Shown here piece after piece: positions 1-10,900 of a DNA stretch of 64,000 nucleotides. The notes beneath the pieces were generated by a model. That model had not been told where the DNA came from. It saw only the letters and a program-made list of their open reading frames with translations, and searched no databases. Source of the stretch: Ustilago trichophora (lineage: Eukaryota; Basidiomycota; Ustilaginomycetes; Ustilaginales; Ustilaginaceae); contig OOIN01000011.1 in the NCBI GenBank assembly GCA_900323505.1, positions 496,001 to 560,000 of the forward strand. Reading direction: 5' to 3'. Made by a program: the position numbers and the translations under genes. The first letter of the stretch is position 1. Each line of letters begins with the position of its first letter.

Positions 1-1121
1 AGCATGAGCTTGTCGAGCTCGCCAGTGGTGAGAACACAGTCGACTTCTTTGGTGTTGGTAATGTCATCGTAGAAGTCGGGTCGAGATGCCTCGAGCTTCT
101 TGTCGTAGCATGGCATGACGGTGACGTGATAGATTGTGGGCTGAGTCGATGCTGCGTCTGCAGAGTCTGTACCGGGGAGCAAGCCCAGTCTCTCTGGGAG
201 GAAGCGCTTGGCAATGACGCCGGCTACTTGCTGAGGCGACTTTGTTGTCGAGACATAGGGCAAGAGCTCGCCGTGTGTCTTTTCGGCGTAGCAGATCCAA
301 CCTGGACAGGCACTGGCAAGCATGGGCAGCGTCGGCTCGTCTAACTGTTGGCTGTGACCGAGAGTGCCGGCGGCATTGTTATGCTTGGCACGTTTGTGGG
401 AATTGACTCGACGCTGAAAGAACTCCCTTTCGTGTTCCTTGAGGGCGATGTGGCGGGCAAACGTGGTGTCGTAGACGTGATCGAACTGAAAGACGGTCTT
501 GAGAAAGTAGGAGATGCGATGGAGCAAAACTCGCAGTGGAAGAGCCGACGGAGAAGCGGATGGTGCGGCTAGTGAATTCGAATCAGAAGAGGATGTTGTT
601 GTGGACTGCTGCTGCTGCTGCTGCTGCTGCTGATGCTGGAAAGTGTACTTGGCCGAGAGCGATGCGAGTGACTGAGTGCTGATGGATGCGACGAGCAATT
701 TGCGAGCCTTGGATTCGTTGATCTCGGTGACGGCACGTCGGAGCTCTTCCTGGCTTTGCATTGTGATCAAGACGCTCTCTGCGCTCGTCACACAGCCACT
801 GCATGCCAAGCAATCGTTGAGCGAGATTTCAGCCGTCTCGAGTTTGGTCCTCTGTCTGGGCTTGCTTGCAGAGGCAGAGGCAGAGGCAGAGGCAGAGGCA
901 GAGGCAGCAGATGACGACGACGGAGCAGCCGACTCGTAGTAAGATCCGTCATGATCGATGGCAATCTGGGTTGAAGCGGAAGCAGCTGGATCGATAGGTT
1001 CGGCTGCTCCGTTCTGCTCTTCTGACGGTGCATCGGCCCCTTCGATTGGTTTGATGCATGCCTGCGAAGGACCGAGATAGTCGTTGAGGTCAGTCAATGT
1101 GAGTGCGCCGGAGAATGCCAT
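1..1121 (-). CDS. NAR1: Cytosolic Fe-S cluster assembly factor NAR1 (3' end cut by window)
   Basis: An open frame runs from the ATG at 1121-1119 to the window edge without a stop (about 373 codons visible). The N-terminus (MAFSGALTLTDLNDYL, then PSQACIKP) and the segment NDCLACSGCVTSAE are hallmarks of the NAR1/NARF/IOP1 family, which carries two [4Fe-4S] clusters and, within the CIA machinery, helps move Fe-S clusters onto cytosolic and nuclear proteins. Cys22 and the CxxCxxC group are the expected ligands of the N-terminal cluster. The hydrogenase-like fold follows (LPMLASACPGWICYAEK, then SPQQ and YHVTVMPCYDKKLEASRPDF). Two low-complexity runs interrupt the family pattern: a serine-alanine repeat coded at about 867-910 and a glutamine run coded at about 606-633. 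The C-terminal part lies outside the window. The identification is firm; the low-complexity inserts are lineage-specific and probably disordered. Confidence 0.93.
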   Translation of the reverse strand, partial: MAFSGALTLTDLNDYLGPSQACIKPIEGADAPSEEQNGAAEPIDPAASASTQIAIDHDGSYYESAAPSSSSAASASASASASASASKPRQRTKLETAEISLNDCLACSGCVTSAESVLITMQSQEELRRAVTEINESKARKLLVASISTQSLASLSAKYTFQHQQQQQQQQQSTTTSSSDSNSLAAPSASPSALPLRVLLHRISYFLKTVFQFDHVYDTTFARHIALKEHEREFFQRRVNSHKRAKHNNAAGTLGHSQQLDEPTLPMLASACPGWICYAEKTHGELLPYVSTTKSPQQVAGVIAKRFLPERLGLLPGTDSADAASTQPTIYHVTVMPCYDKKLEASRPDFYDDITNTKEVDCVLTTGELDKLM

Positions 1122-3687
1122 GTTGGACCAAGTGAAGGTACGCAAGGAATCCGATGGGAAGCGATGACGAAGAGCAACCCTACTTTGCGGCTGCTAGAGA
1201 AGGTGATCTATTGTATTCTCGTGACTGAAGATGGTGGAAGGTGCAAAGGGTCAGAAGTGGTTGAGGCCAAGTGAAGCTGAGTCCGGATCGAATTTTAAGA
1301 ATGTCGACTTTGAGAAAGACTGACCGCCGCGCCGGCATGATCTTCGGTGAATTCTGGTTTAGAGCTCCTTTCTTCTCTTGCCACACAAATCCAAAATACA
1401 CACCACACAAGACAAGGTTGGCTGACGAATCATGGCGAGGCCATTTGAAAATCAAAAAAAAGGTGTGAGATTGTTCCGGAAGTCACGTTTTAGGCTTGAT
1501 TTTTCTAGCCTCAATTTGCTTGAATGCATTTTGTGCACACCTTGTCAGGTCTCGAGATTCGTGTGTGGAAGTGGACCATGTTTGACCACGTTGACGATCT
1601 TTTGTTGATCATGTGCTGACCTCGCAAAGAATCCTGAATCCATGGCTGGTATGCCACATATCAACAGACAGACCCATCATTGCCGCTGAACGAACTCACT
1701 CCCCTACCTCGCTGTCAGAGTATCATGTCGACCGAGCCTTTCGCCGCGACAATGTCGACTCAACATGAAGCATTTTCAAGGTCCGGTTCTCTTTGATGCT
1801 CAGCGAGAAGCACTTATGGTAGCATAGCTCCAGTCTCTCTCTCAGCTCAAGGTCAATCGACCTTTGAGTACCCACATCCCCGTGACCTTGACGCTGCCCG
1901 GGCCGACCCAATCTCCCACACCGCTTTGAGTCGGTGGCAGCCAGATCGCCGATGCTCAAAACATGAACGCAGATGATCTCAAGTCGTGCCCACAGGTCCA
2001 GTCTGAAGCTGTCGAGGAAGAAGAACAAACCGCCGCATGAACGTCAACAACGAATGGCACTGGTTCCACATGAGATCGACAAAGTCTCTCCACCAGATTC
2101 CAAGTGACAGTATCGGCACTGTACGTATATCAACAACAAATGACCAAGCTTTCACGACCTCAACTATCACGAACGACAATCTTACTCAACTCGACCAAGT
2201 CTTCATACCATGTTGGCGCAACCTTGGTCACGTGACATCGGTTCGTGGAGAGGCACATGATGAGCAACGAGGGGATTGCTTCCAATGCTGAACGAGCCTA
2301 ACCCGATTTGAAGCTTGGCCAAGAAGCCCGGCGATGAATGGTAAGCGGAGTTAACCAACGGGTCGACGCGGGAAATGAAAAAAAGGCTTTCGTCGTTGGT
2401 TATCATCTCGGATCAGATAATTTTGCAGCCAATCAATCCTAAAAAATCCAACCTGAATCAAGGGCACACTACAGTACTCTATCTCGTTTTCCGGCATGGC
2501 ACACTCGCTCACGCCCACGCCCACGCTCATGCGTCTCACTATATTTTGTGTGTTTGTGGCGGATGATGGGGCCTATCAGATTCGGCGGATCAAAGTCGAC
2601 AGCCGATGGTTTACCGCTTCGAAGCTTATGCAAAAAAGGCGGCTTCTGCCAAAAATGGCTCCTTCCGATTGGTTGACCTTTTCCAACCAACGGCGAACAG
2701 AGACAAGAATGGCGAAATGGCGAATGGAGCTGATCATGTCCGTCCAAACTCTCGGCGTGAAAATCGGCAAATTTGGCTCGACGAGATGGATTGCTGATAA
2801 CAGACCTTCTTCTTTTTCTCCATTTTGCGTGACTCGCGTGTGTCGCTGCTTCTACGAATTTCATATTTTCGACGATTTTGTGTTGAAAGCGGGTTGCGCC
2901 GAGATTCCTTCCTCGTCGCCCGTTTCTTCTTAAGGAGCTTGTGCGGAAATCAAGGGCAGGCGACGTCAGATATTGATCAGAATAAAAGTCACCGATTGGA
3001 CCCCATTCTTCTTCTGCAATCCTTATCTCTTGTTGCCAATCAACGAATCACGTATCGCCATCTGGCTTCCCACTTTGCCTTGCTCTCCACCTTGATCTTT
3101 CTGGCTTCCGCATGCTCACACTCGTGGTGACGGTGTGTGAGAGTGGCGGCCAAGTTTCCGCTTCCTTCCGTTGACCCCGGTTTTGAAATGATTGATGAGC
3201 ACACGACGCTGTCGTAATCGGCCTAATCTCTACCTTGTTCGCCTGCCATTTCCGCTACCAGCCATCGCTATTCTTCAAGATGGTTGGCTGGTCGCTCGAA
3301 TCTGCCAGTGAGCGGGGACTCCAGGTGACTCACACTCACACTCATTCTCGTTTCTTGATGTTGAGCTAATTCGGTGTCTCTCGGATCCAACCGCGGGTGC
3401 CCTCCACCTTTGCAGAGACGTGGACACCAGCGCATACAGTAGAAGCCGTCTTCTCAGCCTGTCTCGGTAATCCATAGTTGGTGGAGCCAAAATTCTTCTC
3501 ATCGATACCACTGCAATGAGGAGTTCCACTAGGCCCTTCCGAATCTGAGCCCTTGAGGATGCTATAAAGACCTTACTCTCCATCCCATTCCCTCTTCGCC
3601 TCTTGCTCGGCCTCTAGACGTTTATACTTTCTTCCTTCTCACAACCCCCTCTTTCTTAAGACGCATCACATCACATAACACATAACA
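1122..3687. other. Intergenic region between divergent NAR1 and GDH genes
   Basis: About 2.6 kb of non-coding sequence separates two divergently transcribed genes. Short open frames (for example 2496-2933 +, 145 codons) have no recognisable domain and no clear splice partners, so I do not call a gene. It contains a short CACGCC-type tandem at about 2507-2529, two copies of the heptamer TACAGTA (2470, 3435), a GATA-factor type CTTATC at 3022-3027, and a TATA box close to the GDH start. Confidence 0.6.
3563..3569 (+). promoter_or_regulatory. TATA box of the NADP-GDH gene
   Basis: TATAAAG lies 119 bp upstream of the GDH ATG. It is followed by a pyrimidine-rich leader (about 3585-3660), the usual layout of a strongly expressed fungal gene. 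Position and sequence are seen; use as a TATA box is inferred. Confidence 0.55.
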
Positions 3688-5052
3688 ATGTCGAACCTCC
3701 CCTCCGAGCCCGAGTTCGAGCAAGCTCTCAACGAGCTCTCCACCACCCTCGCACCCTTCCTCGAGCAGTACCCCGAGTACAACAAAGCTTTCGAGATCAT
3801 CCAGATTCCCGAGCGCATCATCCAGTTCCGCGTCGTTTGGGAGGATGACAACCACGTTGCTCACGTCAACCGTGGCTACCGTGTTCAGTTCAACTCTGCC
3901 CTTGGTCCTTACAAGGGTGGATTGCGTCTGCACGAGACTGTCAACCTCTCGGTCCTCAAATTCCTTGGCTTTGAGCAGATCTTCAAGAACGCCCTCACCG
4001 GACTCAACATTGGCGGTGGTAAAGGTGGCAGTGACTTCAACCCCAAGGGTAAGAGCGATGCCGAGGTGCGACGATTCTGCAAGGCTTTCGCCACCGAGCT
4101 GCAGAGGCACATTGGTCCCAACACGGATGTTCCTGCCGGTGACATTGGCTTCTCGACCCGAGAGGCTGGATTCGTCTTTGGTACATACAAGCAGCTCAGG
4201 AACGAATGGACCGGTGTCATCACGGGCAAGGCAATGGACTGGGGAGGAAGCAACATTCGACCCGAGGCCACTGGTTACGGTTTGATCTACTACGTCGAGC
4301 ACATGATCAACCACGTCGAGCAGGGCAGCAACGGATTCAAGGGCAAGAAGGTCGTCATTTCCGGTTCGGGCAACGTCGCCCAGTACGCGGCGCTCAAGGT
4401 GCTCGAACTTGGCGGTACCGTTCTCTCCCTGTCAGACTCCAAGGGCTCCCTCATCGCCAAGGACGGCAAGGGATTCACCGCCGAGATGATCCACAAGATT
4501 GCCGAGATCAAGTACAACCGTGGTGAGCTCTCTGCCTTTGGCAACGCTTCTGGCTCTCTCGAGTTCCACGAGGGTTCTCGACCCTGGACTCTGGTCTCCT
4601 CTTACGACGTCGCTCTTCCCTGCGCCACCCAGAACGAGCTCAACGACGAAGAGGCAAAGGCTGCCCTCGCCGCTGGCTGCCGCTACGTTGCCGAAGGATC
4701 CAACATGGGTTTGACGCAATCTGCCATCGACGTCTTTGAAAACTCGCGTCTCACCTCGTCGTCTCCATGCTGGTATGGTCCCGGCAAAGCCGCCAACTCG
4801 GGTGGAGTCGCGGTCAGCGGATTGGAGATGGCACAGAACTCGGCCCGTCTCACATGGAGCCACGAGGAGGTTGACCAGAAACTCAAGGATATCATGAAGA
4901 ACGCTTACGACAACTGCTTCAGCACCGGCCAAAAGTTCCCCGCAAAGGACGACAAGGTGGCAGAAAAGCTGCCCAGCTTGGTCGGAGGCGCCAACATTGC
5001 AGGTTTCAAGAAGGTCGCCGATGCCATGCGACAGCACGGCGACTGGTTCTAG
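3688..5052 (+). CDS. GDH1: NADP-specific glutamate dehydrogenase
   Basis: A 454-residue intronless protein, the normal length of the hexameric fungal NADP-dependent enzyme. It catalyses reductive amination of 2-oxoglutarate with ammonium to glutamate and is the main cytosolic route of ammonium assimilation. Visible signatures: the glutamate-binding stretch GPYKGGLRLH with Lys76; the catalytic region NIGGGKGGSDFNPKGKSD with Lys112; PAGDIGFSTREAGFVFG with Asp152; then the Rossmann dinucleotide domain with VVISGSGNVAQYAALK at about 222-237. The ATG is preceded by AACA, a good fungal context, and a TATA box lies 119 bp upstream. It is convergent with the MLRQ gene downstream (406 bp between stops). 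GATA-type CTTATC at 3022 would fit nitrogen control, but a single short site is weak evidence. Confidence 0.97.
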   Translation: MSNLPSEPEFEQALNELSTTLAPFLEQYPEYNKAFEIIQIPERIIQFRVVWEDDNHVAHVNRGYRVQFNSALGPYKGGLRLHETVNLSVLKFLGFEQIFKNALTGLNIGGGKGGSDFNPKGKSDAEVRRFCKAFATELQRHIGPNTDVPAGDIGFSTREAGFVFGTYKQLRNEWTGVITGKAMDWGGSNIRPEATGYGLIYYVEHMINHVEQGSNGFKGKKVVISGSGNVAQYAALKVLELGGTVLSLSDSKGSLIAKDGKGFTAEMIHKIAEIKYNRGELSAFGNASGSLEFHEGSRPWTLVSSYDVALPCATQNELNDEEAKAALAAGCRYVAEGSNMGLTQSAIDVFENSRLTSSSPCWYGPGKAANSGGVAVSGLEMAQNSARLTWSHEEVDQKLKDIMKNAYDNCFSTGQKFPAKDDKVAEKLPSLVGGANIAGFKKVADAMRQHGDWF

Positions 5053-5458
5053 AGCAGGAGCCGCAGTAGCTCGTATAGATATGCCATCCCCCTTGCCAAC
5101 CAAAGTTGTAGTCTTTGTCTTTCTTTCTTTCTGTGTATTCCTAATGATGTCCCGGTCTTTCGTTCATTCGTTCGCAATAGAATTTCATACCATTCATCCC
5201 CACGAGAAAGTATGCTCCCAGTGTGCTTGATTGTCATGAACCAATCCACCATCAGAGACGACCTTTGAACCACTCTTGCGACATTTTGCATGCATTCAGA
5301 CATGTTCGGGTCTCTGCTGCCGTTGCGGTGCTGGCCGTTCTGCCAAACGAGTTGCTCGCAAGATGATCCTTGGGGATTACAAGTCGGGAGGAAGGATTCA
5401 GATTTCGGATCTGGATACAAGATTTGGAATCATGAGCTAGGCCGGAAGAGTAGCTGGT
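5053..5458. other. Shared 3' intergenic region of convergent GDH and MLRQ genes
   Basis: 406 bp between two stop codons facing each other. It holds both 3' UTRs. It is T-rich just after the GDH stop, and I see no gene or repeat in it. Confidence 0.6.
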
Positions 5459-6331
5459 TTAGAGACGGTCACGCTTGTACGACTTGTCAAAGTGCTGGTT
5501 GACCGACATGAGCTTAGTGTTTGTACCAGGCTCAACATTGTTCCAAGGGGTAGGGTTGTTCTTGCGGTCCCAGATGACGTCTGGGCCACGTGCGAGGCGG
5601 CTCAAGTACCTGTTGAGTTGCGCGGCATCAAAAGGAGGAATGAGGGTTAGTACGGTGTTGTTGCGTGTGAAGAGAAGAGTATGTGGCGAATTGGCAGAAG
5701 GAATCGGCTAATGTGTGCAAGTCTGGCATCCGAGTTGAAGAATGGGGTTGGTGATGGGGTGAGAGGTTGTGCGTATTGTCTCGCTAGTGATTGATATGAT
5801 GATTGGTTGAAGAAAGGATGCGAGACGATGAAAAGGAAAGCCGAGTGATGTGTGGCGTGCGAATCGGATCGGATGCTTGCCGAAAGAGAGAGTATTCATC
5901 GATGCGTGCTTTCTTGGAAGGCGGTAGAATTGCCGATGCTGGTGTAATTGCCGGTTGCGGAAGCGAGAGAGGACGTATGACTTACCAGGTAGCACCACCG
6001 GCAGCAAGACCAGTGATAACGTAGATGGGAAGAACTTCGGGGGCGTACCTGTTCGCAGCAATGCAATGCAACAAAGATCAACAGGAGAGTCAATAATGCC
6101 ATTCGTTCGATCCTAGTTGCTAATTCTACCGAGATAATCTCGATATTCCCTTCTTCCTGAAGATCATCCACCGATGAGGAGCCATCCTCGATCGAGCTTA
6201 GGGAGGAATCGTGAGGAGGTTCAACAGATCCTGTCATGCATCAAAGTTGAAGGTGGGGTGAATACGCACCAGTTCTTCATGAAGAGCTGACGAGCCTTGT
6301 TCTTGGCTGCCTGAGCTGCTGGACCGGCCAT
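5459..6331 (-). CDS. NDUFA4/MLRQ-family respiratory chain subunit (3 exons)
   Basis: Three exons on the minus strand: 6270-6331, 5986-6048 and 5459-5609, joined by phase-2 GT-AG introns of 221 bp (GTGCGT donor) and 376 bp (GTAAGT donor). The spliced product has 91 residues: MAGPAAQAAKNKARQLFMKNW, then a single membrane helix (about 26-44, LPIYVITGLAAGGATWYLSRL), then the conserved GPDVIWDRKNNPTPWNNVEP and KLMSVN segments that match human NDUFA4. This family is an inner-mitochondrial-membrane subunit first assigned to complex I (MLRQ) and later associated with cytochrome c oxidase. Both splice junctions rebuild a tryptophan codon (TG|G). The single longest frame covers only part of the protein, so the gene is easily missed. 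Convergent with GDH. Confidence 0.88.
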
Positions 6332-7021
6332 CTTTGAATGATTATGGGGGGGGTGCTGTTGTGGATAAAGAGGGTGTTGGAGGTGATGGTTTTGGAGACG
6401 ATTGAGCGATATAGCCGAACAGCGACCAACCAACAACTTCTTTTCGCTCACATTGAAAGAGTTGATTTGGACACCACTCGCACGGCACCTCTGTCTCTCT
6501 GGCTCTGGAAGGTTGTTCGAGTTTGAAATCCAACCTCTCTCGCAGGCAAAAGGGCGAATTTCCGTAATTGACCGCGCTGCGACGCGAGATTTCGGTTCCG
6601 AGTGGCGGTAGCCCGAAATTAAAGATGTGTTAGAGCGAGCCTTGGTTCCATCATGCGAGCCACTTTTTCGGGCGAAACAGCGTGGCGACGAAGCAACCAC
6701 GACTGAACTACGAGACGCGGGGTTGCGAGGAAAGCGCCACCTTCCCTTCGCTTCTCTGTAGCTTCTCCGCAATGGTGATTTCAAGATGGCGTTGTTTCTT
6801 CTTTTGTTCGGTCTTCCTCGTCAATTCCAAATGTTCTCATTGGAATCAAGTGAAAATGGCTCGACAAGAGGCAGCATTTGGTCCGGGGCGCAGGCGTCTT
6901 GGATTAGAGATGCGACGGCAATGGCATGCCAACTTTCTCGGAGAAAAAGGAGTTGTGTGACGTTGACGAGAATTACTGTAAGGCGGAGACCAACACCGGA
7001 CACGCCAAAACACAAACAAAA

Positions 7022-7067
<46 letters not shown>

Positions 7068-7997
7068 GGATAGGCGATTCCGTGCAATCATGTTGTGGTT
7101 GCATTGCTTCGAAGACCGTCTTTCTTATGGTGTCTCGTCCGCTTATCGTCATAATCATGATCCTCAGTCATTCTAGAGACGCTGCCGATTGGCTGCTCTT
7201 CCGATATGGAGTAGCCCCTGAATGACGATGAAGAGGCTGGCGAGGACGAGAGATGCCGAGAATGATTGATGTGAATGCGTGTGCAGAGATGCAGCGCATG
7301 CGTGTATGGGTGCCGTGTCGGAGTGTCTGCATGTGCATGTGCTTTCAGAAGAAAGAGAGAAAAAAACCAACACTTTGCTGGGAATGCAATCCAAGCACAA
7401 CCACGGATCAGTCGAACATCTTTGATACGATCAAAATCGAGAAGAGAGGGATGGGAGAGAGGTGGTGTTGTAGTTGGCTGTTTTGTGTTTCAAAGAATTT
7501 CTGGCTGGGGTTGCTGTGACGTCGAAAAGATGCCAAGCTGTGTTGTGGTGTGGTGCGGTGTGTGCAGTGCATATTTCCAACGCTCGGATCATCCGTCCGA
7601 ACAAGCACAGCCTGCCACTTTTCGTGCACCTTCTCCTCTTGTCCTTCTCCTATTTGCTTGTATGCAGCATCGCCATCTGCCTTGTCAAGGTTGTGGTTGC
7701 CAGCACGGCTCATCTCTCCTCTTCAACCATCACATCGATATCGACTCTGCAAGCTTGGCTCGCTTGGGCCCTTTTCCCGGTAACAAAGACGCTGCACACG
7801 AACTCTGTTGCACGCTTAAAGACCACCATCACTCGGCGCATCGCTCCATCCGACAGCGCCTCACTCCACCCTCTTCCTCACCATCCGACACTCACCCTGC
7901 TGCCATCGTCTCTTGACTTGTCCGGGTAACCTACACAGCTTCTTCACACATCGTTGACACCATCACTTCGTCTGTGGCTTGTGGAAACCCTCCAACC
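6332..7997. other. Intergenic region between MLRQ and PSD genes
   Basis: 1.67 kb of divergent promoter sequence. It contains a (CA)n microsatellite (7024-7066), one TACTGTA heptamer (6974) and, from about 7600, a C/T-rich stretch that is probably the leader of the PSD mRNA. Open frames of 100-210 codons at 7275-7929 overlap one another in several frames, have no family features, and are judged spurious. Confidence 0.55.
7024..7066. repeat. (CA)n dinucleotide microsatellite
   Basis: An uninterrupted CA tract of 43 bp in the intergenic region upstream of the PSD gene. Simple repeats of this kind are length-variable between strains. Confidence 0.97.
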
Positions 7998-10900
7998 ATG
8001 GCATCGCACGGGCACACCAACACGACTCCGCCATCCCCGCCGCCAGGGTCTTCTTCGTCCACAACATCCTCAGCGCCACTATGCACCTTGCGCGTCCAAG
8101 TCCTCTCGGCCAGGAATCTAGCTGCCAAGGATAGGAATGGCAAGTCAGACCCCTTTGTCATTGTCAGCTTGCCCGGCTCAGCTGCCTCCTCCCATCATGC
8201 CGCTGCACCTCATTCACATACCACTGTCAAGTCAAAGACACTCGACCCGGTCTGGAAATCCGATGAGGCTACCTTCGACTTTCCCGTCTTTCCCGATTGG
8301 TTCGGTCCTCACTTTGCCGCCGTAGCCAGCGACGACATTGACTCGAGCGTCGTTCGTGCCGCCATTCAGCATGCTGTTGCCGACGCCAGCGCCCAAGCTG
8401 ATTCCACCCATCTCTCTCCAGATGCTGCTACCAAACCTCGTCCTCGTCTCGGTCTCCGTTCCGCTTCCACCAAAAAGATCTCGGGGGCTGCTTCCAAGAT
8501 CCTCGTCGCTCCCGTCAAACTCGGCGCTGCAGGTGCACGTGTGGTGGGCAGACAAATGCCCCGTCCCATGCGTCTTCGTCGACGAGCTCGTCCCTCTTCC
8601 TCTTCCCTCCCAACAGATTCTCTACCCTTGTCTAACTCCAGCGCCGCCCTCGACGCAAAACCGCCCCGCGGCTCTATCCAGCTCGACGCTTCTAATGGCA
8701 TGGTTTCGTCGCTCGAGTTTGTCATCTGGGATAAAGATCGCTTCTCTGGCAACGACTACATGGGCGAATGCTCACTTCCTGTAGCTCAATGGTGCAGAGA
8801 TGGCTTTGCTGAATGGTCAAAAGCTCAATCGCTCTGGTTGCCTGTAGAGTCTTCTCATCCCGATGCAAAGATCAGCGGCGAGTTGCAGGTCAAGATTGGC
8901 TTCGTTCCAACATCATCTTTCCCAGCTACCCAACAGCCCAAACCTGCCTCTGGTCCACGATCCTGGGCCGTCGACGAGGTCTATAACCGGCTTGTGCTGG
9001 CTGCGCTCGGCACTCAGGGCGCTGCCGTTCGTGCCATTCCCGCCTCCCAGTCGGTCGGTACAACCGCTGCTGCAGAAGCCTTTGTCGATGATGGACTGAG
9101 TAGCGACAGCGAAGACGAAGATGATGATGACGACGACGACGAGGATGATGATGACGATGATCTCGCCACCTCGGAAGGCGAACCCGGCGACCTCAACGAC
9201 GCCCTCGAGTTTGATTCTGACGACGAAGGCGTCTATGACCAGCACTACCAAACCATTGCTGGCGTCCCTGCATCGCCTCCTCAGGCTGCAGGCACCTCCC
9301 AGCCTAGCGGTACATTGCTCACACCACCACCTCAGCAGCAGTCCGGTGGCAAATTTGGACGCATCTTTTCTCGCAACAAAAGTCTCAAGTCTGCACAAAC
9401 TTCGGGCGCTGCCACACCCTTCGACGCAAGCGCATCTGATTTTGACCCTTCACGAGCCAGCACACCTGCCGAGTCGGTCGCCGCCACCGGTGCCAAGCCA
9501 CGTATAAGACGCCGCCTGCCTGGCGTCAAGCGTCTCAAGCAGAACGCTGCTCTGCCTCCATCTGCCGCTCATCTCGATGCGACAGCTGCTGCTGTAGCCC
9601 CATCGGCTCCTCTCCGCGCCAAACGACGTGGCGCAAAGCGACGCAATCGTGGCGAGTTTGCCTTCAAGGCCGAAATGGGCATGGACATCATCGGCATTGT
9701 CATGATGGAAGTCAAAGGCGCATCCGACTTGCCGCGATGGTCCAACATGACTCACACCGGTTTCGACATGGATCCTTTCGCCATCATCAGTTTCGGTCAA
9801 AAGATCTTCCGAACCCGAGTCGCCCGTCACACCTTAAACCCAACTTGGAACGAGAAGCTGCTCTTCCACGTCCGCAGACATGAGACCAACTTCCAGACCA
9901 AATTCATGATCTACGACTGGGACCGCATGTCGTCCAACGACTACGTGGGAGGTGCACAGATCTCGATTGCGGATCTGTTAGATGTGGCACCCAAGCCTGA
10001 TCCTCAGACTGGTCTGTACAAAGCGGATGAGGAAGGCATTCTGGGCTCGATGAAGGAGTTCGTCTTGCCACTTTCCCGTGTCGAGAAGGACGAGGAGGTC
10101 AAATTCAAGCGCACCAACAAGCACCCTGCGCTCACGATTCAGGCCAAGTTTACCCCCTACGATGCGCTCCGTCAGCGATTCTGGCGACAACTGGCACAGC
10201 AGTTTGACACCAACGACAGCGGTACGCTTTCGCGTCTCGAGCTCTCTAGCATGCTCGATAGCTTGGGAAGTACGCTCAGCACAACGACGCTCGACGGCTT
10301 CTTCTTCCAGGTCAATAAGAACCCCGAAGAGGACGAGCTGACATTTGAAGAAACCATTGTCGCGCTTGAAGCTGAAGTGCAAAAGCCATGGGATCTCAAG
10401 AGGAAGGCAGCACACGCAACGTCCAGCTTCAACAGCGGTACACATACCCCCGCGCTTGGCGGCGTAGGAGATATCGGAACTGATCTGAATCAGGACATGG
10501 ATTTTAGTGGAGCTGATGCATATAGTGCACACGGGTCTACAGATGGCCGACCTGTGCCGCCCGCCACCACAGCATCCGGTAACAGCAGCGGTGACGTCCC
10601 TGGAGCGAGCATGACAAACTCGGGCGGAATGATGCGGACCCTCGACCGCGACTTTTCCGCTTTGTCGATGACCTCTTCTACCGACTCGTCATCCAATGTT
10701 GGCGGCGCCCATCCTCTCAAACCCCGCAGTGCATCTGGATCGAGCTCCGGCATGCTCTCCACCTCGCCGACACCACCGCTTATTAACATTGAAGGCGAAT
10801 CGTCCTCCTACGAAGATGCCTCCACTCCCGAGCGCGTGGTTCGGCTGCAATCCTGTCCACTCTGTCACATGCCCCGTCTCCACAAGAAGGGCGAGATGGA

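Noticed and set aside
2496..2933. 145-codon frame between NAR1 and GDH
   Set aside because: No domain, begins in a tandem repeat, and the translation looks random.
6821..7158. Cys-Val or Thr-His repeat 'proteins' across the CA tract
   Set aside because: Direct translation of the microsatellite.
7275..7929. Overlapping frames of 77-213 codons upstream of PSD
   Set aside because: Several frames open at once in a C/T-rich leader; no domain.
7974..7997. Upstream start for PSD
   Set aside because: The codon at 7974 is GTG; the ATG at 7998 has better context.
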